Shown here: in pieces, positions 28,065 to 36,183 of the stretch
Layout of the letters: each line of letters opens with the position of its first letter
Numbering within the stretch: position 1 is the stretch's first letter
Origin: Tersicoccus mangrovi
GTDB taxonomy: Bacteria > Actinomycetota > Actinomycetes > Actinomycetales > Micrococcaceae
Direction: 5' to 3'
Assembly: GCF_036881825.1 (NCBI RefSeq)
Contig: NZ_JBAJMW010000007.1
Span: forward strand, 1-64,000
DNA length: 64,000 bases
Translations under genes and position numbers: made by a program
Notes under the pieces: generated by a model
Databases searched by the model: none
Told to the model about the DNA's origin: nothing
Seen by the model: only the letters and a program-made list of their open reading frames with translations

Positions 28065-30965
28065 TCACGGCGGAAGCGCCGTCGCCACGATGCCGTCCCC
28101 GGTGCGACGGACGGTGACCGCGCCCTGCTGATCGGTGCGCCAGACGGTGGCGCCGAGCCCGCGCAGGTGGTCGAGGATGCCGGTGGCGGGGTGTCCATAG
28201 TCGTTGTCCCGCCCGACCGACACGAGGGCCAGCGGCGCGCGGACGGCGTCGAGGATCGCGGTGCCGCCGTTCCGGGCACCGTGGTGAGCCACCTTGATCA
28301 CGTCCAGGCCGCGCAGCGCATCGCCGACATCGAGGCCGGTACCGGTGCCGGTGCCCGTGTCGGCTCGGAGCAGAGCGGCCGTACCGTCCTCCTCCAGGTC
28401 GCCCGTGAGCAGCACCCGCAGGGGCGGCCCGTCCGTCGCGGTGACGGTGACCAGCACGACGACACTGTTGTCGTTCTCGTCGCCGATCGGTCGGGGCGTC
28501 CTGGGCCACAGCACAGTCCAGCTGACCGGGCCGATACTGCCGTGCGCGGGCGCGACGAGGCGTTCGACCGATGCCGGGACCTGCCGGATGACCGCGGAGA
28601 CCGACGGGGCAAGGGCCGCATCGGCCGCCGAGACGAGATAGCGGTCGACGGACCGCCCGCGCACCGCGTCGGGCAGGCCGCCGTAGTGATCCTCGTGCTG
28701 GTGGGTGAGCAGCACCGCGGCCAGGTGATGCACTCCGAGTCGGTCCAGACAGCGGGCCATGGCGGGTCCGGGCGGCCCGCTGTCGACGAGCATCGCCGTG
28801 TCGCCACCGATCCGCAGCACGAGGCCGTCTCCCTGCCCGACGTCGCACATGGCCAGCTGCCACTGCCCCGGTGGCGGAGCCGGCACCACGACGCCGAAGG
28901 CGGCGGTTCCGGCCGCGACGAGCGCCACGCCGCCCATCACGATGCCGGCGCGGATCAGCAGCCACCGCGTCGTCCGACGCGGCCGTCGACGGCAGCGCCG
29001 CGTCGGCCCGAGCCGAGCACCTCCCGGTCCGCGAGGTCGCGCGCGCGTCGGTGTCGCTCGCTTCCTGGGCGACGAGCCCGATGCCACCCGAGCCGCTGTC
29101 CGCGCTGTGTCCGGGCGGGGACGCGGAGAGCGACCAGACGCGGTGATTGCCCGACCGCCGAGGCGGCGACCCAGGACCAGCAGCACCGTCACGACCGCCG
29201 CATCGACCGCGCCGAGCAGGGCGACTCCCCCGGGACCACCGGGCCACGGCAGGAGCGCGGCCGGTGCCGTCGCCGCGGACCGGGCGACGACGGCGATCGT
29301 CTCGGCGCACCGGGCGGCCACCCACACCGGGGCCACCGCCAACGGTGGCCAGACGACGCCCACGAGCGCGGCGAGAGAGCCGGCGACCGTCACCACCGGG
29401 ACGACAGGGGCGACGACGGCGTTCGCGACCACGCCCCACGTGCTGATCGCGGGTTGGACCAGCACCAGTAGTGGTGCGCACGCCAGCTGCGCAGCCAGGG
29501 GCGCGGCCACGGCCCTGATCACCCCACCCGGAATCGGCGGCACGTTCAGGGCGAACAGCATCACCGCCAGGGCGTCTTCCACCGGGCCGCACAGCCCGAT
29601 GAGGGCGGCCGTCGCGACGACCGACAGGCCGAAACCGAGGGCCGTGGACAGGAAGGGATCGATGAACAGCAGCACGCCGACGGCGGTGCAGAGCATGGCC
29701 ACCGGCACCCGGCCCCGGCCCGAGACGACAGCGACCGCGCCGACCGCGCCCATGACGGCCGCACGCAGCACACTCGGATCGGGCCCCACCAGGACCACGA
29801 ACCCGGTCAGGGCCGCAGCCGCGCCCGGGACGAGCGACCAGCGCGGTGCTCGCACCAGCACGCCGAGACCGACCACGCACGCGAGGACGATCGTGCAGTT
29901 GGTCCCGCTGACGGCCGTCAGGTGGGTCAGCGACGCCGTCGCCATCGCCGCCCGCAGATCCTCACCCAGGGGTGCCCGGTCGCCGAGCACCAGACCGGGA
30001 ACGAGTTGCCCGGCGTCGGGCGACTGGGCGGCGCTCTGCGCGCGCAGGGCTTCCCGGATCCGTGCCGTGAGGTTCTCGACGGCGGCCGGCTCGGCGACGA
30101 GCCGGGGCGGCGTGCTGGCACGCAGGAACGCGGCCTCCCGGGATCCGGCGTCCGTGGGCGCGAGCGCGCCGGCGACCCGGACCCGTTGACCGGGACGTAC
30201 CGAGGCCCACCGCCGATCACCCACCACGAGCACCGGCGTCGCTGCCGAGAACCTGACGCCTCCCGTTGCGGCCGCCGTGATCGTGCCCCGGACGAGAACC
30301 AGGCCCTGCTGTTGCGTCCGCGAACCGGTTGCACCCACCGGGCGCGGTTCGTCCGTGACCGTCAGCTCGGCCGTCACTGCCGCTCGACCGGCGATGGCCG
30401 CGCCGATCGGTCCCGCGCGCTGCAGGCCCGAGGACGCCTGGCCCGTCACGAGGCCGGCCGACCCGAGCAGCAGGAGAGCGCCGACCGCGACGAGCGGCAC
30501 GCGTCGACGGCGGAAGGGCGCGGGGAGTCGCTCAGAACGGGGTGCGACAGATCGACCTCCCGCAGATCGACGTTCTTCGGCCGCCGTCGACACACGACCG
30601 CGGCGGACTTGCCCTTGCCTCCGGAGCAGGGCTGCAACGAACGCCAGCACGCCCGCGACCGCGGACCCGAGGGCCACGCCGATCACCACGGGCGGGATCG
30701 TGATCCCGATGGCGGTACCGGCCCACACCACTGCGGCGGGCGCGACCAGCCGGAGATCCCAGCGCCGTTGCCGGCGAGGCGGCGGTGAGGTGTGTCGCGT
30801 GGCATCTCCGGGCGGTCGCACCGGAGAACCCGATCCGGCGCCGGCGGCGAGGAAGACATCGGAGCCGCCCTGAGTCACCGCGGGACCTCGGACGCTCGGC
30901 TCGCCCGGTCCGCTGCTGGCGGCCTGGACGAGCCGCCGCCAGGGTGGGTCCGATCGCGCGCTCAT
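28065..30965 (-). CDS. comEC: DNA internalization protein ComEC/Rec2
   Basis: ComEC forms the inner-membrane channel for single-stranded DNA uptake. The 966-residue protein has N-terminal hydrophobic segments and an extracytoplasmic DUF4131/OB-like domain. A large Competence domain follows, with many helices around LTHLTAVSGTNCTIVLA. The C-terminal metallo-beta-lactamase domain has DVGQGDGLVLRIGG and the metal motif THQHEDHYGG. Low-complexity Arg/Pro/Ser stretches separate the membrane and nuclease-like parts. Its ATG overlaps the comEA stop as ATGA, so the two are translated together. Competence itself is not demonstrated by this locus, since the pilus genes are not in the window. Confidence 0.93.
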   Translation of the reverse strand: MSARSDPPWRRLVQAASSGPGEPSVRGPAVTQGGSDVFLAAGAGSGSPVRPPGDATRHTSPPPRRQRRWDLRLVAPAAVVWAGTAIGITIPPVVIGVALGSAVAGVLAFVAALLRRQGQVRRGRVSTAAEERRSAGGRSVAPRSERLPAPFRRRRVPLVAVGALLLLGSAGLVTGQASSGLQRAGPIGAAIAGRAAVTAELTVTDEPRPVGATGSRTQQQGLVLVRGTITAAATGGVRFSAATPVLVVGDRRWASVRPGQRVRVAGALAPTDAGSREAAFLRASTPPRLVAEPAAVENLTARIREALRAQSAAQSPDAGQLVPGLVLGDRAPLGEDLRAAMATASLTHLTAVSGTNCTIVLACVVGLGVLVRAPRWSLVPGAAAALTGFVVLVGPDPSVLRAAVMGAVGAVAVVSGRGRVPVAMLCTAVGVLLFIDPFLSTALGFGLSVVATAALIGLCGPVEDALAVMLFALNVPPIPGGVIRAVAAPLAAQLACAPLLVLVQPAISTWGVVANAVVAPVVPVVTVAGSLAALVGVVWPPLAVAPVWVAARCAETIAVVARSAATAPAALLPWPGGPGGVALLGAVDAAVVTVLLVLGRRLGGRAITASGRSPRPRPDTARTAARVASGSSPRKRATPTRARPRGPGGARLGPTRRCRRRPRRTTRWLLIRAGIVMGGVALVAAGTAAFGVVVPAPPPGQWQLAMCDVGQGDGLVLRIGGDTAMLVDSGPPGPAMARCLDRLGVHHLAAVLLTHQHEDHYGGLPDAVRGRSVDRYLVSAADAALAPSVSAVIRQVPASVERLVAPAHGSIGPVSWTVLWPRTPRPIGDENDNSVVVLVTVTATDGPPLRVLLTGDLEEDGTAALLRADTGTGTGTGLDVGDALRGLDVIKVAHHGARNGGTAILDAVRAPLALVSVGRDNDYGHPATGILDHLRGLGATVWRTDQQGAVTVRRTGDGIVATALPP

Positions 30966-32365
30966 CCCGTGGTCACCAGCGGCCGCAGTTCGGCCATCAT
31001 CTTCTCGCCGATACCGGGCACCGCGTCCAGGTCGTCCACGGCGGCGAACGGTCCGTGTTCGGTGCGCCAGGCCACGATGCGTTGGGCCATCACCGGCCCG
31101 ACCCGCGGCAGGCCGTCGAGTGCGGCGGCGTCGGCGGTGTTGATGTTCACCGGAGTGCCGGGGGCAGGGCTCGCGCCGACACCGGTGCCTCCACCGGTTG
31201 CTGTTTCCCCGCCCGAGACCGCCGGTGGTGTCGCAGCACCCGCAGTCGTTCCACCGCTGCCGCCCGGCGTGGCGCCCCCGGCAGCGGCGGCAGCGGATGT
31301 GTCCTCCCCCGCCGCCGGCACGCGGATCTGGGTACCGTCCTCGGCGCGTGCCGCCAGGTTGATGCGGTCCATCTGCGCGCCGGGAAGCGCCCCGCCGGCG
31401 GCGGACACCGCATCGGCGATGCGGCTGCCGGCGGCCAGTCGGACGATGCCGGGCCGGTGCACCGCCCCGGTCACGTGCACGATGACCGTCCCCGTCGACC
31501 CTGCCCCTGACGGTCCTGGCGACGGCGGGGTCGATCTCGCGGCGTCGGCGCCGGGTGCCGACGCCGCCGCCGGATGCTCGGTCGCGGCGGCACCGCTGCT
31601 GCTCGAGTAGCCCGACACGGACGACGCTGCGGACGTCGCCCGCCCGGACGCCTCCGCCGACGTGGCCGTCGTGACGGGCCTGATGGTGACCTGCGTCGCC
31701 GCGGGCGCGACGAACGCGCGCACGAGCAGCACGACGGCGATGGTCGCCAGGACCACCGCAGCCGCCGTCCCGATCCGCCACGCGACTTGGCCACGCCGTC
31801 GCGCGTCCGGTCGAGCCCACCTCAGCGCGGCATCGTCCTCGTCATCGATGGCGGCATCGTCCTCGTCATCGACGCCGTGGTCGTCCTCATCGAGGTCGCG
31901 GTCCGTCCACCCCACCAGGTCGCCCTCGTCCCGGCCCAGCCAGTGCCGCGCGCCTCTGGGCGCGTCACCGTGCTCGCGGTCGTCCCTGCCCAGCGCGTCA
32001 ACTGGCGTGCTGCTGCCCTGTGCGCGGCCGTCCCGATCGTTCCAGGCGTCGTGCTCGTCCCATGCAGGCGGCCATCCCGACGGCCCTGGCTCGCTCGTCT
32101 CGTCGTACGCGGGACGCCGCCACCGCCGAGCGTCGAGGTCGATCTCCAGATCAGCGTCGCCGGTCGCACCGTCGTGCCCAGCAGCACGCCCGAGCGGACG
32201 CTCAGCGCCGACCTGCCGGATCAGCCCCGCGCCGTCCGTCCTCGAGCCGCCCCGCCCTGCACCATCCCGCCCTGCACCGCCCCACCGCGAGCCCCCGCCA
32301 CGGCGGCCACCGACGGTCGCGCGCCACTCGGCGCGCGAGGCGAACGGGGCGGGCGGATCGGCCAT
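30962..32365 (-). CDS. comEA: ComEA-type DNA-binding protein with long acidic N-terminus
   Basis: ComEA captures double-stranded DNA outside the membrane and hands it to ComEC. The 467-residue protein is roughly twice the usual size. The cytoplasmic part is about 195 residues, first Gly/Arg-rich and then strongly acidic, with two DDEDDAA repeats near 166-180. A single helix lies at about 196-219. A Ser/Ala-rich stalk leads to an SLBB domain (around VIVHVTGAVHRPGIVRLAAG). The paired helix-hairpin-helix DNA-binding domain VNINTADAAALDGLPRVGPV ends the protein. The ATG at 32365 is placed by a -10 box at leaderless spacing. Confidence 0.9.
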   Translation of the reverse strand: MADPPAPFASRAEWRATVGGRRGGGSRWGGAGRDGAGRGGSRTDGAGLIRQVGAERPLGRAAGHDGATGDADLEIDLDARRWRRPAYDETSEPGPSGWPPAWDEHDAWNDRDGRAQGSSTPVDALGRDDREHGDAPRGARHWLGRDEGDLVGWTDRDLDEDDHGVDDEDDAAIDDEDDAALRWARPDARRRGQVAWRIGTAAAVVLATIAVVLLVRAFVAPAATQVTIRPVTTATSAEASGRATSAASSVSGYSSSSGAAATEHPAAASAPGADAARSTPPSPGPSGAGSTGTVIVHVTGAVHRPGIVRLAAGSRIADAVSAAGGALPGAQMDRINLAARAEDGTQIRVPAAGEDTSAAAAAGGATPGGSGGTTAGAATPPAVSGGETATGGGTGVGASPAPGTPVNINTADAAALDGLPRVGPVMAQRIVAWRTEHGPFAAVDDLDAVPGIGEKMMAELRPLVTTG

Positions 32366-32371
32366 GGGCCC

Positions 32372-32377
32372 ACGCTA
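32372..32377 (-). promoter_or_regulatory. -10 box TAGCGT for a leaderless comEA transcript
   Basis: On the minus strand TAGCGT is followed by exactly six bases and the comEA ATG. No ribosome binding site fits. It would drive comEA-comEC and probably holA. Confidence 0.55.
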
Positions 32378-32423
32378 GGAAGCCCACCGTCCGGCCGGTG
32401 TCGGAAGAGTCCCGGATGTGGAT

Positions 32424-33329
32424 TCAGCCGTGGGCGACGGTGCCTGTGGAGGGAGAACCGGGCCGCCCGGTGACGACACCGAGCACCCCGAGGCCGACGT
32501 GGGCGGCGAGGACCGAAGGCAGCCGGGACACCAGTGGCCGGACGCCGGTCTGCTCCGTGAGCCGCTCCGCCAGTTCCTCGGCCTCGGCGACGTTCCCGAA
32601 GTGGTGCACGGCGCATTCCCGGGGCAACGACGGCGGCGTCGCGGCGAGATCGGCGGCCGCCAGCGCCTCGAGCCGGCGGATCGCGCGCACGGCGGAGCGG
32701 ATCCGTTCGAGCGGCACGACGACGCCGTCGTCGATCTGCAGCAGCGGCTTGATCGCGAGCACGCCGCCGATCCAGGCGGCGGCCCCACCGACCCGGCCGC
32801 CACGGCGCAGCGTCTCCAGGTTCGGCACGTAGAAGCGCACCCGGTGGCGCTCGGAGGCGCGCCGCGCGGACGCGGCCACCGCGGCCGGCGTCGCTCCGGC
32901 GGCCGCCGCCGCGCAGGCGTCCCGGACGGCGTACCCGAGGGCCATGCCGGCGGTGCCGGAGTCGATGACCGAGACGGGCACCGGCACGCGGCCGGCCGCC
33001 CAGCGCGCGGAGTCCACGGTGCCGGAGAGGCCGGCGGAGAGGTGCACGGAGACGATGTGCGTGTGCCCGGCGGCGGCCAGCCGGCGGTACACGGCCTCGA
33101 CGGCCCCGGGCGAGGGACGCGACGTGGCGACCGCCCGGCCCGAGGCCAGGGCGAGTTCGAGCGCGGCGGGCGGTCCCGGCGGCAGCGTCTCGCCGTCCAC
33201 CGAGACCGGCAGGTCCAGTACCGTCAGGCCGTGCTCGGCCTCGAGGGTGGCCCGCAGATCGTCGGGCAGCCCGCAGGCGGCGTCGGTGACCACGGCCACC
33301 GACGGCACGCGCTGCCCGGGCTCACTCAC
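32424..33329 (-). CDS. DegV family fatty-acid-binding protein
   Basis: DegV/FakB proteins bind a fatty acid in a pocket between two domains; in some bacteria they present it to the FakA kinase. The 301-residue protein has VAVVTDAACGLPDDL and LDLPVSVDGETLPPG at the N-terminus, TSRPSPGAVEAVYRRL, and VSVHLSAGLSGTVDSARWAA, all typical. No fakA gene is present nearby. The start is GTG at 33329, 34 bases after leuS, and it may be co-transcribed with leuS. A role in lipid binding is likely; the ligand is not known. Confidence 0.9.
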   Translation of the reverse strand: MSEPGQRVPSVAVVTDAACGLPDDLRATLEAEHGLTVLDLPVSVDGETLPPGPPAALELALASGRAVATSRPSPGAVEAVYRRLAAAGHTHIVSVHLSAGLSGTVDSARWAAGRVPVPVSVIDSGTAGMALGYAVRDACAAAAAGATPAAVAASARRASERHRVRFYVPNLETLRRGGRVGGAAAWIGGVLAIKPLLQIDDGVVVPLERIRSAVRAIRRLEALAAADLAATPPSLPRECAVHHFGNVAEAEELAERLTEQTGVRPLVSRLPSVLAAHVGLGVLGVVTGRPGSPSTGTVAHG

Positions 33330-33363
33330 GCGCCTCGACCCACCCGCCGTCGCTCCGGCCGGA

Positions 33364-35904
33364 TCAGGCCGGGACGATGTTGACGAGCCTGGGTGCCCGG
33401 ACGATCACCGTGCGCACCCCGCGGCCGTCGAGGGACCGCACGACGCCGTCGGCGGCCAGGGCCAGCTCGCGCAGCGCGTCCTCGCTGATGTCGACGGGCA
33501 CCTCGAGCCGGTCGCGGACCTTGCCGGCGACCTGCACGACGGCGGTCACGGTCTGCTGCACCAGCAGCGACGCGTCGACCGTCGGCCACGCCGCCTGGTT
33601 GACGGGTCCCTCGTGCCCGAGCCGGTGCCACATGTCCTCGGCCGTGTACGGGCCGACCAGGCTGAGCAGGATCGCCACCGCCTCGGTCGCCTCGCGCACG
33701 GCGGGGTCGGCGGCGCCGGCCCCGGTGTCGATGGCCTTGCGGGTCGCGTTGACCAGCTCCATGGTGCGGGCGACGACGACGTTGAACTTGTGGTCGTCCA
33801 GCAGCGCGGCCGCGTCCGCGACGGTGCGGTGGGTGACCACCCGCAGCGCCCGGTCACCGGCGGCCGGATCCGTCCCGACCGGGGACGCCACGTCGTCGGC
33901 CAGGCGCCACGCACGGGCCAGGAACTTCGCCGACCCCGACGGGGAGACGTCGGCCCAGTCCACGTCGTCCTCCGGCGGGGAGGCGAACACCATGGTCAGG
34001 CGGACGGCGTCGACCCCGTACTTGTCCAGCTGCTGGCTCAGGTCCACGCCGTTACCCAGCGACTTGCTCATCGCCCGGCCGCCGTTGAGCACCTGCCCCT
34101 GGTTCAGCAGAGCCGTAAAGGGCTCGACGAAGTCCAGCAGGCCCTCGTCGTGCAGCACCTTGGTGATGAACCGGCTGTAGAGCAGGTGCAGGATGGCGTG
34201 CTCGACACCGCCCACGTACTGGTCCACGGGCGCCCACCGGCGCACGGCCTCGGGGTCGAACGCGGCCTCGGTGTCGTGCGGGGAGGTGTAGCGCAGCACG
34301 TACCAGGACGAGTCGACGAAGGTGTCCATCGTGTCCGTGTCCCGGCGCGCCTCACCGCCGCAGGACGGGCAGTCGACCCGGACCCACGCCTCGTTCGAGG
34401 CCAGCGGGGACTGGCCGTGCGGGGCCAGGTCGGCGCCGCGCATGTCGTCGGGCAGGCGCACCGGCAGCTGGTCGTCGGGGACCGGCACCTCGCCGCAGGT
34501 GGCGCAGTGGATGATCGGGATCGGCGCGCCCCAGAACCGCTGCCGAGACAGCAGCCAGTCCCGCAGGCGGTAGTTGACGGTCGCCTCACCGGTGCCGGCC
34601 TCGGCCACCAGCTCGACGGCGCGGGCGATCGCCTCGGTCTTGCCCAGCCCGTCCAGCGGGCCCGAGTTGATCAGCGTGCCGTCGCCGGCGGTCGCGATGC
34701 CGGTGACGGCCGGGTCCTCGTCGCCGGTGTCGACGACGGCGCGGACCGGCAGGTCGAACGTTCGGGCGAAGTCCAGGTCGCGCTGGTCGTGCGCGGGCAC
34801 CGCCATGATGGCGCCGGTGCCGTAGTCGGCCAGGACGTAGTCCGCGGCCCACACGGGCAGTCGCTCGCCGCTGAGCGGGTTGATCGCGTACCGGCCCAGG
34901 AACACGCCGGTCTTGGTGCGGTCGGTGGCCTGCCGCTCGATGTCGGAGAGGTGCTTGACCTCCTCGCGGTAGGCCGTCAGCATCTGGGCGTGCTCGTCCG
35001 TCACCAGCTCGGACGCGAGGTCCGCGTCGGCGGCGACGACGAAGAACGTGGCGCCGTACAGGGTGTCGGGACGGGTCGTGAAGACGGTGACCTTCTGCTC
35101 GGCCTGGCCGCTGTCCGTGCCGGCGACGGGTTCGATCACGAAGTCGACGTGCGCGCCCGTGGACCTGCCGATCCAGTTCCGCTGCATCGCCAGCACCCGC
35201 TCGGGCCAGTGGCCCGACAGCGCGTCCATGTCGTCCAGCAGCCGGTCCGCGTAGTCGGTGATCCGGAAGTACCACTGGTTCAAGGCCTTCTTCGTCACCG
35301 GGGTGCCGCACCGCTCGCAGGCACCGTTGACGACCTGCTCGTTCGCCAGCACGGTCTGGTCCTTGGGGCACCAGTTGACCGGCGAGTTCTTCCGGTACGC
35401 CAGGCCGCGGCGGTACAGCTGCAGGAAGAGCCACTGGGTCCACCGGTAGTACTCGGGGTCGGACGTGTGCAGCCGCCGGCTCCAGTCCAGGCTCAGGCCG
35501 TACCGCTTGAAGGAGGCCGCCTGCGTCTCGATGTTCGCGTACGTCCACTCGGCCGGGTGCGCGTTGCGGGCGATCGCGGCGTTCTCGGCGGGCAGGCCGA
35601 ACGAGTCCCACCCGATCGGGTGCAGCACGTCGTAGCCCTTCAGGCGCCAGTACCGGGCGACGACGTCGCCCATCGCGAACGCCTCCGCGTGGCCCATGTG
35701 CAGGTCACCGGAGGGGTACGGGAACATGTCGGCGACGTACCGCCGCTCCCGGGACCCGTCGTCGACCGGGGCGAACACGTCGTTCTGCTCCCACCACGGG
35801 CCCCAGGTGGCCTCGAGCGCGGCGAAGTCCCAACCGGCGGCCTGCTGCCCGTCGCTGTGCTGGTCTCCGTGCTGCGCTGGTGTCTGCTGCGCCTCGGTGT
35901 TCAC
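33364..35904 (-). CDS. leuS: Leucyl-tRNA synthetase
   Basis: The class I synthetase charges tRNA-Leu. The 846-residue protein has the HIGH-type motif in MFPYPSGDLHMGHAEAF, a zinc-binding CGTP/CGEVP region and an editing domain. The KMSKS-type loop is GGRAMSKSLGNG. The C-terminal anticodon-binding domain ends VNIVPA. The frame is open to 36078, but the GTG at 35904 is preceded by GAAGGAC and yields MNTEAQQTPA before the conserved start GWDFAALEATWGPWWEQNDVF. A short leader frame with two leucine codons, a large hairpin and an intrinsic terminator precede it, suggesting transcription attenuation by leucyl-tRNA level. Confidence 0.96.
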   Translation of the reverse strand: MNTEAQQTPAQHGDQHSDGQQAAGWDFAALEATWGPWWEQNDVFAPVDDGSRERRYVADMFPYPSGDLHMGHAEAFAMGDVVARYWRLKGYDVLHPIGWDSFGLPAENAAIARNAHPAEWTYANIETQAASFKRYGLSLDWSRRLHTSDPEYYRWTQWLFLQLYRRGLAYRKNSPVNWCPKDQTVLANEQVVNGACERCGTPVTKKALNQWYFRITDYADRLLDDMDALSGHWPERVLAMQRNWIGRSTGAHVDFVIEPVAGTDSGQAEQKVTVFTTRPDTLYGATFFVVAADADLASELVTDEHAQMLTAYREEVKHLSDIERQATDRTKTGVFLGRYAINPLSGERLPVWAADYVLADYGTGAIMAVPAHDQRDLDFARTFDLPVRAVVDTGDEDPAVTGIATAGDGTLINSGPLDGLGKTEAIARAVELVAEAGTGEATVNYRLRDWLLSRQRFWGAPIPIIHCATCGEVPVPDDQLPVRLPDDMRGADLAPHGQSPLASNEAWVRVDCPSCGGEARRDTDTMDTFVDSSWYVLRYTSPHDTEAAFDPEAVRRWAPVDQYVGGVEHAILHLLYSRFITKVLHDEGLLDFVEPFTALLNQGQVLNGGRAMSKSLGNGVDLSQQLDKYGVDAVRLTMVFASPPEDDVDWADVSPSGSAKFLARAWRLADDVASPVGTDPAAGDRALRVVTHRTVADAAALLDDHKFNVVVARTMELVNATRKAIDTGAGAADPAVREATEAVAILLSLVGPYTAEDMWHRLGHEGPVNQAAWPTVDASLLVQQTVTAVVQVAGKVRDRLEVPVDISEDALRELALAADGVVRSLDGRGVRTVIVRAPRLVNIVPA

Positions 35905-36004
35905 GCTGGTCTCAGTCCTTCGGTGCGACGGTGTGCGACGGGTGGGTCCGACAATCCCGTTCGACGCATAGGGCGGTGCGGACCCGTTCCGGGCCCGGAC
36001 ACAC

Positions 36005-36030
36005 AAAAGCCCCTCGCTGAGCAAGGGGCC
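36005..36030 (-). terminator. Intrinsic terminator within the leuS leader (candidate attenuator)
   Basis: On the minus strand GCCCCTTGC and GCGAGGGGC form a nine-pair stem (one G-U) with a TCA loop at 36029-36009, followed by TTTT and GTGTGT. It lies about 105 bases upstream of the leuS start and after the short leader frame, so it would stop transcription before leuS unless prevented from forming. A hairpin abuts it on the upstream side. Confidence 0.7.
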
Positions 36031-36081
36031 GCTGTGCCTGACGTGACGCCGCTGCACGCGTGCAGCCCTCGTCGGCACAGC
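36031..36081 (-). promoter_or_regulatory. Hairpin preceding the leuS attenuator
   Basis: GCTGTGCC (36081-36074) pairs perfectly with GGCACAGC (36038-36031). Inside, GACG pairs with CGTC, and the palindrome GCTGCACGCGTGCAGC (36066-36051) caps the structure. It begins three bases after the leader-frame stop and ends directly at the terminator stem. A ribosome finishing or stalled on the leader would mask its 5' arm. How that affects the terminator is not obvious from pairing alone. Confidence 0.5.
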
Positions 36082-36083
36082 CT

Positions 36084-36104
36084 CTAGAGAAGTCGGAACG
36101 GCAT
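36084..36104 (-). CDS. Putative leucine leader peptide of leuS
   Basis: ATG CCG TTC CGA CTT CTC TAG encodes MPFRLL, with the two leucine codons directly before the stop. An in-frame ATG at 36113 would give MDDMPFRLL, but the -10 box TACCAT overlaps that codon and places the transcript start at the second ATG. Like the leuA leader it uses CTT and CTC rather than the usual CTG, and it is followed by alternative RNA structure. The frame is extremely short and could be chance; the call rests on context. Confidence 0.5.
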   Translation of the reverse strand: MPFRLL

Positions 36105-36111
36105 GTCGTCC

Positions 36112-36117
36112 ATGGTA
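36112..36117 (-). promoter_or_regulatory. -10 box TACCAT of the leuS leader
   Basis: TACCAT on the minus strand is followed by seven bases and the ATG of the putative leader peptide. It begins seven bases past the glpK terminator stem, so the leuS unit starts directly after the glycerol operon ends. Confidence 0.45.
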
Positions 36118-36123
36118 GCGCAG

Positions 36124-36162
36124 CGGGTCGGCACCGAGGCGCGATGCCCCGGTGCCGACCCG
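36124..36162 (-). terminator. 13-bp stem terminator after glpK
   Basis: CGGGTCGGCACCG at 36124-36136 pairs perfectly with CGGTGCCGACCCG at 36150-36162. It starts about 20 bases after the glpK stop codon on the minus strand. There is no T-run. Confidence 0.75.
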
Positions 36163-36183
36163 TGTCAGCGGTTCGAGCGAGTG

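Noticed and set aside
35905..36113. T-box riboswitch upstream of leuS
   Set aside because: I find no T-box consensus before the terminator and no specifier-loop arrangement; a short leader peptide fits better.
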